Positions 9,666-21,477 are shown, numbered from the stretch's first letter. The stretch: DNA of 64,000 nt from Brachypodium distachyon (GCF_000005505.3 NC_016135.3:13300613-13364612), one strand, 5' to 3'. The notes: generated from the sequence alone by a model not told the origin. Made by a program: numbers and translations.

Positions 9666-12120
9666 ATGGGGGTCGGCAAGGGGAACAACGATGAGAAGGG
9701 GAGGGTAATGGGGTTTAAGACGGAGGGAGAGCCGAGGGATTTCTCCCAAACTTCTGATGCGCACGACCTTCTGAGATTGGCGCTGCAGGAGAAGGCCCCT
9801 CCAGACTTTGTGGCGGGGGCACGGCTGAAGATGGACAAGGTAATTGCTACAGAGATGCACGCGCTCGGCCTTGAGGCGCCGGCGGAGCTCGTCGCGCAGG
9901 TTCGGGAGCGGGTGGAGGAGGAGATCCAGAGGGAGGCTGCTAACACCGACTCCAAGCCACCCTTAAGGTTACATACCGCTATTTTCTCCCTGTCCCTAGT
10001 GGTAGTGCCGTAATGGTTAAGATGTTACCGCTCAAGGTGCTTCCGGTTTGAGGGCGTTCATATGTGCGAAGCAGGATGATGTGCTAATGGTGTCTTTAGC
10101 TAATTATGTTGATTAAGATGCTTTCATCTTATGTCTGGTTGTGATGATTAAGATACTGCAATGTATTGTGTGAAATGATATATGTCCATTTTTCAGACAA
10201 AACCTTCCAATCATTGAGCAGAAGAGGGCTGCATCCAATTCTGGGGAAGGGAAAATCAAGGGCATAGGGGAGGATGAGAATAGGCAGGAAAAGAAGGTGA
10301 CAGACGCAATTGTCCACTTCGTTGATGAAAGCGAGAACAGGAAAATGTTCCAGCAATTTGAGAAGCACAAGAAATATATGGATATGCCCCATCTGGCAGA
10401 CCATCTCAAGGAGGACCCTGGAATGTTCTCAAGGTTACTTTACTCAGCAATCACCCTCTTCTTTTTAGTAATTCTTGTGAGCTGCGCCTGCTAGTTAAGT
10501 ATTGGCAACAAATAACAGAATATAGCAAATTATGATTAACCTGCTATATCTATTTGTTTACTGTTCTTGCTGGAAATGTTTCTCCAGGATTGGATTGACC
10601 ACTCCAGGAGCTGTTGTTGCTTTGCCTTTATGCAGTGATTGTCCAGAAGAATTCAAGGTATTGTGTAGTACTTCTCAAAAAGTTAGTTATTGTGTAGAGG
10701 TTATATGAGCAATGAGGGCTGGAATAGTATGAAGCGGATAGAGGTAGAATAATGCTTGTTTTTACTGGTTGCCGGTCTTGATTTATGTGGTATATGATCA
10801 AGCAGCTCGTTTTTGGATGCTCTAGTCATAAACTTATGATTTTTGTAGATGTCTACTAGTGAGTATTTTTTTTTCTAATGAAAATGCTAATAGCTACAAT
10901 CTGATTTCATGACTAAATGGATCAGCTAAATTTTACGACTACGTACTTAGCTATAAATGCTCCCCTTCTAGTTTCTGTTACCAAGTCAGTTTGTTAAATT
11001 CTTTTCCATTCATACCCTGTTTATCGGCAATGCAATACAGTAATAACACTTTCTTTACGATTCTATGTTTTTCTCTGTTGGTTCCCACTGAAATGAAGGT
11101 CACCGACAAAGAAACGGATTTCTTGAAGATGAAAACAAGGCTGGCCATATACTATCAGTTCCGCTCGTGGATAGAAGACGAAACATCTAAATTGTTTGTT
11201 GAACTGGAACCTTCTGCAATAGAGAATGCAATCAGAGGCCAAACTCCTTTTGCCAAAGGGGGATTTGGAGATGTGTATAAGGCTTACATCAATGGGTCAG
11301 AAGTAGCGCTTAAAATCCCAAGGAACCTGAATATCGCAACTGAAAAAGAAGCTTTTCATAAAGAGGTAACGCCCCCCCCCCCCCCCCCCCCCCCCCCCGT
11401 TTTTTTTCTTGTATTATGTTGGTTAGACTATCTGTTATGCATTGTGGCTGGGTGGAAATAATTGTTTATTTTTTGTACAAACTAGTGCCCTTGTTTTTTG
11501 CTTGGTCCAGCTCCAAAAGTAGCTAATATGTATAAAAAAATTTGTAGGTAGCAATCCTTAGGAGAATTCGTCACCGAAACTTGGTTGCCCTCAAAGGAGC
11601 ATGCATAACAAAGTGTGCGTTAGCATATGAGTTTATGCCCAACTTCACACTCGATGAACGCCTATCAGCTGGAATGCTTCATCTCTTCCGATGTGATGAT
11701 CGAGTTCAAGTTGCAATTGATATATCTACCGCTTTGGTGTTTCTGCATGCCACCAGTCCAGTCCCAATTGTGCACGGTGATTTGAAGCCTGCAAATGTGT
11801 TGTTTGATTTGAATATGTGTGCAAAGCTTTCTGATTTTGGCATCTCCAGGCATCTCAATGAAACAACACTTTCCGGTACCCCTAGCCACATAACAGGAAG
11901 TCCAAAAGGAAGTGGACCCTATATGGATCCTGAGTTTGCTGCTACCCGTACCCTAACGCCGCAATCAGATATATTTGCATTTGGTATAGTTCTATTGCAG
12001 CTTGTTACTGGTCAAGGAGCTTCGGGCTTGAGGATATTTATATCTGAGAAGTTGGAATGTTCAAAGACAAGATCAGAAGAGAACATGAAAAAAAATTATC
12101 TGCAAGATACACTTAGCTGA
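9666..12120 (+). CDS. Cytoplasmic-type protein kinase, C-terminally truncated by frameshift
   Basis: Five exons with GT-AG borders: 9666-9967, 10197-10433, 10588-10657, 11099-11365, 11548-12120, in frame, 482 aa. Residues 1-200 are hydrophilic, charged and unrecognised; no signal peptide or membrane segment is seen. The kinase domain starts near residue 255 with a glycine loop (KGGFGDVYKA), VALK lysine near 275, catalytic HGDLKPANVLF near 369, DFG near 388 and a GSGPYMDPEF activation segment. The catalytic arginine is replaced by Gly (non-RD). The closest families I recognise are the kinase domains of plant U-box kinases and RLCK IX; no U-box is present. The reading frame stops at 12118, but conserved kinase C-lobe sequence resumes one frame over. 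It may thus be a truncated allele, a pseudogene or a sequencing slip. Confidence 0.75.
11372..11398. repeat. Poly(C) tract of 27
   Basis: An uninterrupted C27 run begins six bases after the 5' splice site of kinase intron 4 (GTAACG then C27) and is followed by a T-run. Confidence 0.95.
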
Positions 12121-12256
12121 TAATGTGTGGGCCCATGACAGTGTAACCCGGGTGGTTGCCTTTTGCATGCTTAATCTCGGTATGTGTTGCAGCTCACCAT
12201 CACGAAAGGAAAGACCAGACCTGGAAGGTGACATATGCCCCAAGCTCAATGGTGAG
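12121..12256 (+). other. Out-of-frame kinase C-lobe continuation
   Basis: In a different frame from the preceding exon, sequence from 12116 reads ADNVWAHDSVTRVVAFCML and later SPSRKERPDLEGDICPKLNG, then stops at about 12258. RPDL and the preceding Cys-rich helix match the end of plant U-box/RLCK kinase domains. The shift can be placed in the A8 run at 12088-12095. It is annotated separately because the DNA as given does not join it to the gene. Confidence 0.6.
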
Positions 12257-12258
12257 TG

Positions 12259-13231
12259 AGAACCTGTATTTAGCAAGTTGATTTATCCAAATTAACCTTT
12301 TTTGGTATTTAATGTTCTCATTGGTTACAGGGTGGCGAAAACTTCTAGAAGCACGAATCTGATTTGGAAGTGCTCCAAGTGGAATTTTCTTCCGTTTATC
12401 AAGATCTAGCAACAGACCTAAAGATACCGTTACTTTTACCTGGTTTGTTCTCTGCTCATGTAAGACATCATATGCTTGATCTCAGAATAGTTCTAGGAAC
12501 TGATCTTATTTGCAATTTTAATATCCACTAGTTAATATGGGGATAGTTTGATCTTCAGTTAGCTTTGCCCAGGTAAGCTATGAGAAGGTAACTCAGTTGA
12601 GCCCAGCCACACCCTAAGTGACTGGGCTGCTTTGGCTTCTCTCTCAAGCCTAAGCTGACAATACATTTCGAGTTGACATTAGTTTCTCACTAAATGTTTT
12701 CATTGCTTTCAATTGAAACCATCCATATTCACCACATGTAACCTTTTCACTAAAGTAGGGGAGGAGTTTGGCAGTTAGATGCTTACTCTATAAAACCTGG
12801 AAGCTCTTTATTCCATATGAACTGCATGGCAGTTGTTTTGCTCCCTTGCTAACACAGGGTAGCTGATTGGGCTCTCCTTTGCAATTAAGGATTTATGCCA
12901 ATTACAAGCATTTGACAACCTTTCTTATCAAAACTATCTTTCTTTTGAAAAATACAATTGTCCTTACTAAGCAAGGCTAGAATTTAGTTGCTTCTGATCC
13001 CAACAAATCCACATCTATCTATGTTGTCGTGCAATTTGGGATTGATTAGGAATGCTTGAAGGAACATGTCAAGATCCTATTCTTCATTTATTGGCAGACA
13101 GAAGTCATAGAACATTTTCCAGAAGGAAGAAAATTGGTGGTTGATAATTAAGCATGTAATGGGCCAATGCAAACAACCTCATTCCTTTCACTACATTGTT
13201 GTAATGCTACTGAGCAATATGTTCTTGACAG
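12259..13231. other. 3' flank of kinase gene, no gene seen
   Basis: AT-rich sequence, probably 3' UTR and intergenic DNA. No coding segment is convincing before 13232. Confidence 0.3.
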
Positions 13232-13417
13232 GAAAGTGTCAATGGATTTCGCATGTGCAAGAAGAAAAGTACAGTTAAGAAGGAAGATTCAGCTGGAGCT
13301 AAACTGGGTTCTTCCACAACGAAACGAAGTTCTACAGTCAAAAAAGCGATGAATGAAGTGGTGGGTTGGTGGCTTAGATTCCACAATAGACTGCAGAGAA
13401 GATCTTATTGTAATTAG
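13232..13417 (+). other. Possible orphan terminal exon
   Basis: After a good acceptor (TTCTTGACAG) an open frame of 61 codons ends at TAG 13415. Its translation is Lys/Ser-rich (MCKKKSTVKKEDSAGAKLG...) and finishes with VVGWWLRFHNRLQRRSYCN. Codon texture looks coding, but there is no matching upstream exon in a compatible frame and I do not recognise the product. It could be a late exon of the kinase transcript or a gene relic. Confidence 0.3.
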
Positions 13418-13765
13418 TTCGTCCTGTGCATTTCATCTCAGTGACAGTAAAGATTAGGCTGGTGGCATACAATTTTACCCTGTCAATATAAACATACACA
13501 GTAAGCCTTGGTTACTATCGTCCTTTGTTAAAGTGATTTTAGCGACTCGTTGTCTAAACTGTTGTTGTGCTTCCTCATATTGCTGCTGCTTTACCCTATT
13601 GACCGGTTCCCAAGGTCCATTTTGGAATGAATTTTAGCACTGCTGGTTATTTGTTTAGGACCATTGCTGATACGGTGTGTACTGATTTTGCTATGCTTAT
13701 CTGAATGTTTTATGATGGTTCTTGTGACAGTATCAGCGTCAAGAGCTGTACCACTTACTAACAGA

Positions 13766-14240
13766 GGGATCTGGGATCCGGTGCCCTGCTAGAGGCAAGG
13801 CACGGCATGCCCTGCCCACCTTTATCCACCGTCCAATTCAATCCGACGGTCAGCAGAGCAGGAAGCGATTTTTTTTTCCTTGGAAGAACAGACGGTTTTC
13901 ACCCGACTAGTTGACTCCTTGCACGGTGGGATCTGGGATCCGGTGCCCTGCCCACCTTTATCCGACGGCCAGCAGCGCAGGAAGCGATTTTTTTTTTCTT
14001 GGAAGAACAGACAGCGATTTCACCCGGCTAGTTGACTCCTTGCACGGTTAGGCAAGGAGACCTCGTGTCCCCACTCCTTTTCGATTTCGTTGTTGATCCG
14101 CGCGAGCCCGCCAAGCTTTTCTCCGTCCCAGTCCTTTTGCGCATTGCGTTCGTGCTGAATCGTCCGGCTCCTGCCTGCTAACCGTCCAATGCAAATAGAC
14201 GGTAGATGCACAGGGTCAGGGCACGCGGTGACGATCTGGT
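13766..14240. repeat. Tandem duplication, possible Mutator-like MITE
   Basis: GGGATCTGGGATCCGGTGCCCTG begins copies at 13766 and 13928 (period 162), each continuing with CCACCTTTATCC..., CAGCAG.GCAGGAAGCGA, a T-run and TTGACTCCTTGCACGGT. Near 14215-14240 a weak inverted counterpart (CAGGGCACGCGG...GATC) is present, so the block may be a TIR element with a duplicated left end. No target duplication was resolved. Confidence 0.5.
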
Positions 14241-14377
14241 TATAGGCTCATGCACCCTTCTAAATACAGGCTCATCAGGGCAAAGCCCGGGCGCAGAAGG
14301 AAACTCAATGCCTGACATATATACATCATAGAAAGGCCGAAGTCTTTTAAATCCACAAACAGAACGATAGTGCATAT

Positions 14378-14390
14378 ACCCGCAAAAAAA
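14378..14390 (+). mobile_element. Ultra-short TPRT-like insertion (13 bp)
   Basis: ACCCGCAAAAAAA lies between 17-bp direct repeats AGAACGATAGTGCATAT (14361-14377) and AGAACCATAGTGCATAT (14391-14407), 16 of 17 identical. Confidence 0.65.
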
Positions 14391-14587
14391 AGAACCATAG
14401 TGCATATGACAGTAGAAAAGAGCACGAGATATACTACCGGATCGTACATTGTTAAGAAATTGCTAGGTGGAATAATTCCGGTGCACAATGACAAATAACT
14501 TGAATGAACTAGGTATGGTGCTCCATGACAACTGCTGAATTCAAAGGAATGTGAAGTTATTAAGTAATGGTGCAAACAGGTGTTCAA

Positions 14588-16752
14588 CTAGTTCAAATTT
14601 TTGCTCTAGCAAAATTTGGAGATTTATGTATGTACAGGATAAACCGGATGCCCGCTTGCATCCATATAACCAGGTGATCCTTTTTTCCCCTTTAAACTGA
14701 CCTAACCATTTTTTTTACTCTAGCACCTGACCTGCTACCCATGGTTTGAAGTGTGGTACAGCATGCAAAGTACATTGATTTTAGAATTTGTTTTGGTTGA
14801 AGGGAATTTGAGAACTCCAATAGCAGGGACTGTTTGGCTAGTCTGATAATCATCTTTTTAAAATAGTAAGTTCATTTGTGACAGAAGAAAATACGAATCT
14901 CTGCACAGAGTTCATGAATTGGACTAATGAGCATTAAGAACATCTCAAATGGGAGCTTCCAGTTTCAGTCATAGCTTGAAGTAGTCATGGCATCGAGGGC
15001 ACGCTGATGTCGACCATCCCCTCAAGAATCTGAACCACCCGTCATATTGTCGGCCAATCAAACTCGTCATCTCGTATGCACCAACATGCAACCTTGCAAG
15101 CTATTTGAACCTCAAGTAGATCGACATCACCCTGTAACATGTGATCTACCAAGCTCCCAGATTCTCCCTCGAGAAGCTTACGTGCAGCAAGCAAAAGGAA
15201 GTAGACACCATGATCACTGCAACAACCACAAGAGCGTGGTGCTTGTGAGTTCCTCCTCCCAGATATGATTTCCAGCAACACCATCCATAGTTTTATGCCT
15301 GTACACACCGGCTTTCAGTGTGATTGTGATGCCACAGATCCACTCAGGTGCAAGGTACCAAGTAGTCCCTCTCATCATAGTCAGTACATGGCTAAAATCC
15401 TTTCCCAAAATCTTGGCCATCCCAAAGTCAACGATTTTTGGAGTGAAGGAAGCATCAAGAAGGATATTCTCTGTTTTAATGTCGCATTGTATGATACAAT
15501 CTTGACAGCTCTCGTGCAAGTAAGCCAATCCTCTAGCAACTCCAAGGGCTATTTGGTACCTAGATTTCCAGGATATTGTGGTCATGCTCTGAAACAGATC
15601 GAGATCAAGTGATTTATTTGGCATGTGTTCGCAAAGAAACAATCTGCTGCCACCCTCACAACAAAGACAAATTAATCTGACCAAATTGACATGCTGGATG
15701 GTCCCAATCGAGCTCACCTCAGCCCTGAATTGCTTCTCTCCTTGGCAAGCTTGATCAAGCCTTTTCATTGCGATGGTTGTGGAGTCACTTAGGACTCCCT
15801 TGAACACACAACCAAAGCTTCCTCCCCCAACCTTCTCAGAGAAACTACTAGTTGCATGTCGCAAATAAGTGTACCCAAACGTTGTGATACCAGTGAAACC
15901 TTGAGCATCACTCAAGCCCCATATACCACCGGCAGAGAACTTTGTTTTGTTCTTAAAAATCACCGGTAGTAAGAACAGTAATAACAAACCTAAAGCAGTA
16001 ACAGTTGCACAAATGATAGCTCCAACAATCAATCCTCTTCTGTTGGGTTTCTGAGCGTGCAATTCATCGGCGTTAAGCCGAACGTAAAGTGTTTCTCCAT
16101 CTATGCTGGAAATTGCACTGCCTTGTTGCTGACTTATGTCAAGCAGATCATTGTGCCAAATGGAGCATCCACCATCCCCAATGCAATACGCGGTGCAAGA
16201 ACAGTCCCTCTATCAAACTCGTGCACATTCACCAGCGTTAGAGTGGGCATTTTGGGGCAATTTAACACACGCAATAGAGTGGAACTTGTCTGTGGAGCTT
16301 GTGCTTTTGTTGCCAATGCAGTTTAACAGAGTATTCCTCAAGCACCCATCGGCTCAATCATCATCTCCCAATTCTTTGGTGATCTCACCTTGAAGCCCTC
16401 CATACAATTGCAAGATGACAACGCATCATTATTGCAAAATTGTGAAAGGTCCACAAATAGCATAGACATCACAAGCTTTGGGTTGGGCAAACATCATTAC
16501 CCGATGTTGTGAGCGTTCTAGCCAAACATATACCTTTGCTTTCATCGTCTAGGGTATACATGAAGTACTCCTCTTGATCATTGTCGACACATGTGAAATT
16601 GACAAGTTTATGCTTTGACATCTCCGGCATTGATGCAAAGTATTGGCCATTCCAGACACCACTAGACCAATATGGCATGGAAGAGTTCAGTGTTGTAAGA
16701 AGGTACTCTGGTAGACACCACTGGGGTCTAACTCCTCAGAGTAGACACCAGC
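14588..16752 (-). repeat. Segmental duplication, copy A
   Basis: This segment aligns along its length with 18077-20261: about 340 bp of 3' non-coding DNA plus the C-terminal two thirds of a receptor-kinase gene. Homology starts at CTAGTTCAAATTTTT and ends at CCAGCAG. Copy A has lost about 40 bp near 16510-16535 relative to copy B. Confidence 0.9.
14920..16752 (-). pseudogene. G-type lectin S-receptor-like kinase pseudogene A
   Basis: The minus strand encodes part of the S-locus glycoprotein/PAN region, a transmembrane segment (LIVGAIICATVTALGLLLLF near 16020) and a kinase domain, all broken. The lectin domain is missing: similarity ends at 16752, where opposite-strand sequence takes over. 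Defects include a deletion and frameshifts at about 16320-16540, a frameshift near 15240-15300, and a TGA where intact copies read RPTMG. Catalytic residues are also degraded: HCDIKPEN of the relatives is QCDIKTEN here. It is most similar to pseudogene B at 18404-20799, its duplication partner. Confidence 0.88.
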
Positions 16753-17025
16753 AGAGTACATACACTTCTCCAGGGAGATGTGGAAAACTTGGTGGATGGA
16801 AAATTATCCGGTGATGTAAATCTAGAGCAGGCTGAACGGCTATGCAAGGTTGCTTGCTGGTGCATTCAGGATGATGATCTTGATCGACCGACGATGGGCG
16901 AAGTTGTTCGTGTCCTAGAGGGTGTGTTCGATCTTGAAATTCCCCCGATGCCAAGGCTACTTCAGGCCATTACAAGGAGGGCACACCCGGCATCAACCTA
17001 TCTGCCCAACGAATTGGAACAGTGA
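16753..17025 (+). pseudogene. C-terminal fragment of an S-receptor-like kinase
   Basis: The plus strand reads LLQGDVENLVDGKLSGDVNL, then CKVACWCIQDDDLDRPTMGE, then IPPMPRLLQAI, ending at a stop at 17023. This is the last lobe of the kinase domain plus the tail of the same receptor family as its neighbours. It lacks everything upstream, and its 5' edge abuts the truncated end of pseudogene A on the other strand. Confidence 0.85.
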
Positions 17026-17906
17026 AGATGTAGCATGGTGTATGTATTGTCAGCATCTACCTATAGGCTATAGGAAGAGAATAAGAGAGACCGAGCTCAG
17101 TAAGAAGAGTGTCATCCTAGTTGTGTAATTTAAGCTCTACCTTGTACCAACACCAGGTGCGTAAATGGTTATATATGCATTTCTATGAGAACCTTGTGCT
17201 CTTTTGTTTTGTTTTCTGTTATGGCTGGTGCAACAAAGTGGTTTCGTCCATTCATTTTGAGCCGCTTGGATTGTTGTATTTTTAGTGGGAGGGCTGGTAT
17301 TTAAATCAAGTTCAACTTTCCTTGTTCCATTGTCTGGCACGAGCCTGACGACGAGAGCTCACAGGCCATGGTCCTAGGCATAGATGCAAGGAATCTGTCT
17401 TCCTGGTTCCGTTGCTAAGCCAGTATATATAAGCCAAAGATCTCCAAGAAATCCAACTGCATAAACGGTTTGCTTCTCTTCAAGTCCCAGGGTCAGAGGA
17501 ATACGGCGTTAAATTTCCATTGATTTCAGTTTCCACGACGACGTTGCGTCGTTGTTAGCCGTCATACCATCACGTGTTATTTTTTTCAATATCGTTGTCA
17601 AAACTTGATTCCTCACTAGTTGTGCGAAATCAACATGTATATGTGTCGTTCAATTGGGATCCTCCAGCATAAATATTTGGTTTTTGTTTGTGAGGGTGAC
17701 AAGAGGCTGCTTGTCTTTGACACATGCCAAATATTTCCCTTGATGTTCATCTGTTCCGGAGAAATGCAGAGACAGGTGGGCGATATGGGCATTAGCTATT
17801 TTCAGTTTCAACCGAACGACCACTCCTGCTGGCCATCACCTCTGTTATTTAAATTGATTGAAATCTGAAATAGCAGCATGGTTGCTTAGACAAAAGTAGC
17901 TAAAAG
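17026..17906. other. Intergenic within receptor-kinase cluster
   Basis: No gene is seen. A TATATATAA sequence at 17424-17432 resembles a core promoter, but nothing intact follows it; it may be the leftover promoter of the receptor whose last codons lie at 17907-18023. Confidence 0.35.
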
Positions 17907-18023
17907 TTTGAACGACCGACTATGAGCAAGGTGGTCCAAATTCTTGAGGGTGTTGTTGAAGTTGACACGCCACCGATGCCAAGGCTAATCGAAGCTATCG
18001 CTGGAAGATCGCATTCAGCATGA
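17907..18023 (+). pseudogene. Terminal 38-codon relic of an S-receptor-like kinase
   Basis: The plus strand reads FERPTMSKVVQILEGVVEVD then TPPMPRLIEAIAGRSHSA and a stop at 18021. This is the family-typical C-terminus (RPTMxxVVQxLEG, PPMPRLLQAI). No upstream kinase sequence remains, so it is a second independent relic on the + strand. Confidence 0.85.
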
Positions 18024-18076
18024 GCCTAACCAGGCAGGATGCAAATGGGATCCGTTTGTCTTGTGTAAATGACTTG

Positions 18077-20261
18077 CTAGTTCAAATTTTTTCTCTAGCA
18101 AAATTGGAGATTTACTTATATACAGGATAAACCGGATACACGCTTGCATCCCTAAAGCAGGTGACCCATTTTTTCCCTTTAAAGTGAACTAACCTAACCA
18201 TTTTTTTTACTCTAGCACCTAATTTGTACAACATGCAAGTACATTGAGTATAGAATATTTTTGTTAGAAGGGAATTTGAGAACTTCAATATCAAGGACGG
18301 TTTGGCTAGTCTCACACAATCATCTTTTTAAAATAGTAAGTTCATTTGTGACAGAAGAAAATACAAATATCTGCATAGAGTTCATGAATTGGACTAATGA
18401 GCATTAAGAACATCTCAAATGCGAGCTTCCAGTTCCAGTCATAGCTTGAAGTAGTCGTGGCATCGGGGGAACGCTGATGTCGACCAGCCCCTCAAGAATC
18501 TGAACCACCCGCCCCATTGTCGGACGATTAAACTCGTCATCTTGTATGCACCAACATGCAACCTTGCAAGCTATTTGAACCTCAAGTAGATCGACATCAT
18601 CCTGTAACATGTGATCTACCAAGCTCCCGGATTCTCCCTCAAGAAGCTTACCTGCAGCAAGCACAGGGAAGTAGACACCATGATCACTGCCACAAGAGCA
18701 TGGTGCTTGTGAGTTCCTCCTCCCAGATATGATTTCCAGCAACACCATCCCATAGCTGTACACATCGGCTTTTGGTGTGATTGGGATACCACAGATCCAC
18801 TCAGGTGCAAGGTACCCTGCAGTCCCTCTCATTGTAGTCAGTACACGGCTAAAATCCCTTCCCAAAATCTTGGCCATCCCAAAGTCAGCTATTTTTGGAG
18901 TGAAGGAAGCATCAAGAAGGATATTCTCTGGTTTAATGTCACAATGTATGATACAATCTTGACAGCTCTCGTGCAAGTAAACCAATCCTCTAGCAACTCC
19001 AAGAGCTATTTGGTACCTAGATTTCCAGGATATTGTGGTCATGTTCTGAAACAGATGGAGATCAAGTGATTTATTTGGCATGTGTTCGTAAACAAGCAAT
19101 CTGCTGCCACCCTCACAACAAAAACCAATTAATCTGACCAAATTGACATGTTGGATGATCCCAATCGAGCTCACCTCAGCCCTGAATTGCTTCTCTCCTT
19201 GGCAAACTTGATCAAGCCTTTTCACTGCAATGGTTGTGGAGTCAGTTAGGATTCCCTTGAACACACAACCGAAGCTGACTCCCCCAAACTTCTCAGAGAA
19301 ACTTCTAGTTGCACGTCGCAAATCAGTGTACCCAAACGCTGTGATACCAGTGAAAAATTGAGCATCATTCAAGCCAATATACCACCAGCAGAGAACTTTG
19401 TTTTGTTCTTCCAAATCACCAGTTGTAAGAACACTAATAACAAACCTAAAGCCGTAACACTTGCACAAATGATAACTCCAACAATCAATCCTCTTCTGTT
19501 GGGTTTCTGAGTGTGCAGTTCGTCGGCGTTAAGGCGAACATAAAGAGTTTCTCCATCTATGCTGGAAATTCCACTGCATTGTTGCTGCCATATGTTAAGC
19601 AGATCGTTGTGCCAAATGGAGCATCCACCATCCCCAAAGGAATACGCAGTGCAAGAACAGTCCCTCTGACAAACTTGTGCACATTCACCGGCGCTAGCAG
19701 CAATTTGCATGCTTTGGGCATTTTGGGGCAATTTAACACATGCAATAGAGTGGAACTTGTCTGTGGAGCTTGTGCTTTTGTTGCCAATGCAATTTAACAG
19801 AGTATTCCTTGAGCACCCACCGGCTCGATCATCTAGCTCCCAATCCTTTGGTGATCTCACCTAGAAGCCCTTCATACAATTGCAAGATGACAGCGCATCA
19901 TCATTGCAAATTGTGAAAGTTCCACAAATAGCATAGACATCACAAGCTTTGGGTTGGGCAAACATCATTACCCACTGTTGTGTGCTTTCTATCCAAACAT
20001 ATGCCTTTGCTTGACCGGACACATCCAAATAGTTACGAATTACCATGCTTTCATCGTCTAGGGTATACATGAAGTACTTCTCTTGATCATTGTCAACAAA
20101 TGTGAAATTGACTAGATGATGCTTTGACATCTCTGGCATTGATGCAAATTATTGGCCATTCCAGACACCACTAGACCAATATGGCATGGAAGAGTTCAGT
20201 GTTGTAAGAAGGTACTGGTTGACACCACTAGGGTCTAACTCCTCAGAGTATATACCAGCAG
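18077..20261 (-). repeat. Segmental duplication, copy B
   Basis: Partner of 14588-16752, with shared non-coding 3' flank and shared coding sequence. Copy B is more complete, as its gene continues to 20799. Confidence 0.9.
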
Positions 20262-20799
20262 CTGGGTTGACCGAGTTCTTCCAAGAAACAAGGCGGTGGT
20301 TCAGGCCGGTGACCTTGTCCCATCCAAGTTTTGCCCCAGGGAGCGATGTATCAGTCGGGTAGTCAAAGCTCTGCCACAAAATTTCTGATGGGTTTGAGGA
20401 ATTCTGTAGGATGAGATTTCCACTGTCCAAGAGGACAGCGATGGTGTTGTTGGCTTTGACGTTTGCTCGGGTGGACCAGATCACGGAGTTACTAGACCGG
20501 TCTAAGATGACAAGGTTTCCATCATGAAAGATTACAAGCTGTAGCAGGGTGGTGTTCTTTACTGGGATAACCCTATTTGCAACCCATGCTGGGGTCAGCT
20601 TGGGAACTGTGTTGAACCATATGCCCATGTACCAGTTGGACTCGCCGCCAGTCTGGAAGAAGCCAAGCGCGTACCTGCCATTCCGGGAGACAACCTTGTC
20701 GCCGCTGCCCAGTGGTTGTCCGGCTGAGATGGTGTCCGTCGTGGCGGCAATGCTTAGGTGGAAGAGAGTGGCGAAAACAAAGAGGATGAGATGCACCAT
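18404..20799 (-). pseudogene. G-type lectin S-receptor-like kinase pseudogene B
   Basis: Starting at ATG 20799 the protein has a signal peptide (MVHLILFVFATLFHLSIAA), a B-lectin domain (TISAGQPLGSGDKVV...GRYALGFF), S-locus glycoprotein and PAN regions, a transmembrane segment near 19450 and a kinase domain with GVSFGCVFKG, AVKRLD, HCDIKPENILLD, DFGMAK and the tail RPTMGRVVQILEG. Three lesions interrupt it: TAA in place of TAC just after VWNGQ (about 20150), TAG after CNCMKGF (19861), and a frameshift just after the transmembrane segment (about 19370-19470). The glycine loop is altered (GGVSFG for GAGGFG). The kinase domain alone is an open frame of more than 300 codons, so decay looks recent. 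Confidence 0.88.
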
Positions 20800-21477
20800 G
20801 GACTGAGGGGGGAAAGCGAGCTTGAAGTTGCAGAGACTGCAGGCGTGGTATTGTGGTAGGACGAGCGCTCGGTGTTATTCCAAAAATAAGCGTGTTGAAG
20901 TCTATTACCTAGTCAAGTGTCGAACAACCACCAAATTAACTACTCCGTATCAGTTAACTAATGGAGTGAAAGAAAACATGTTTCAACGCTGATGTAGGAT
21001 GCCAGGCTTATTTAGTTATCATCAACCGCGACAACATCCACGACCACGACAGGTAGTCCGTCTTAGCTTCTATTTCTATAATACCATCGCTTTCCTTGAA
21101 CTTGAAATAATTAAGTTGAAAATGGGCATGGTTTATGAACGACTGAGTTGCTAATACATCCCGCATTGGCCATGGCGACACAAGATCTTCAGCGATCGGC
21201 TGGTGCAACATCCACAGCACAAACAGGGACAGCGCAATTTAGATTTTATTACTGCCCCGGAATGAATGGGAAGTTCTGTGACCAACTAAGGTTACTAATT
21301 TATTGTCTTTGACTGGACGTGTTACTAGTGGATGAAAACAGTGTCTGTCTCACGGTTGTTTTTCTGACGCTTATTTACCGCCCTCTCCAAGCAAATTGTC
21401 TTCATCTATTTGGTGGTTCCAGTGCGGTGGTGCAATATGATCGACACTCGAAGGGTCAAAGTTTCATGGGTAAAATA
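20800..21477. other. Intergenic between divergent receptor kinases
   Basis: Promoter side of pseudogene B. No gene is seen. Confidence 0.3.

Noticed and set aside
10005..10075. tRNA-like sequence in kinase intron 1 (GTGGTAGTGCCGTAATGG ... GGTTTGAGGGC)
   Set aside because: The B box is poor and no cloverleaf or target duplication is seen; at most a decayed SINE.
10659..10697. TATTGTGTAG repeated around a segment with an A5 run at the kinase exon 3 donor
   Set aside because: The A-run is internal rather than terminal and the repeat is only 10 bp.
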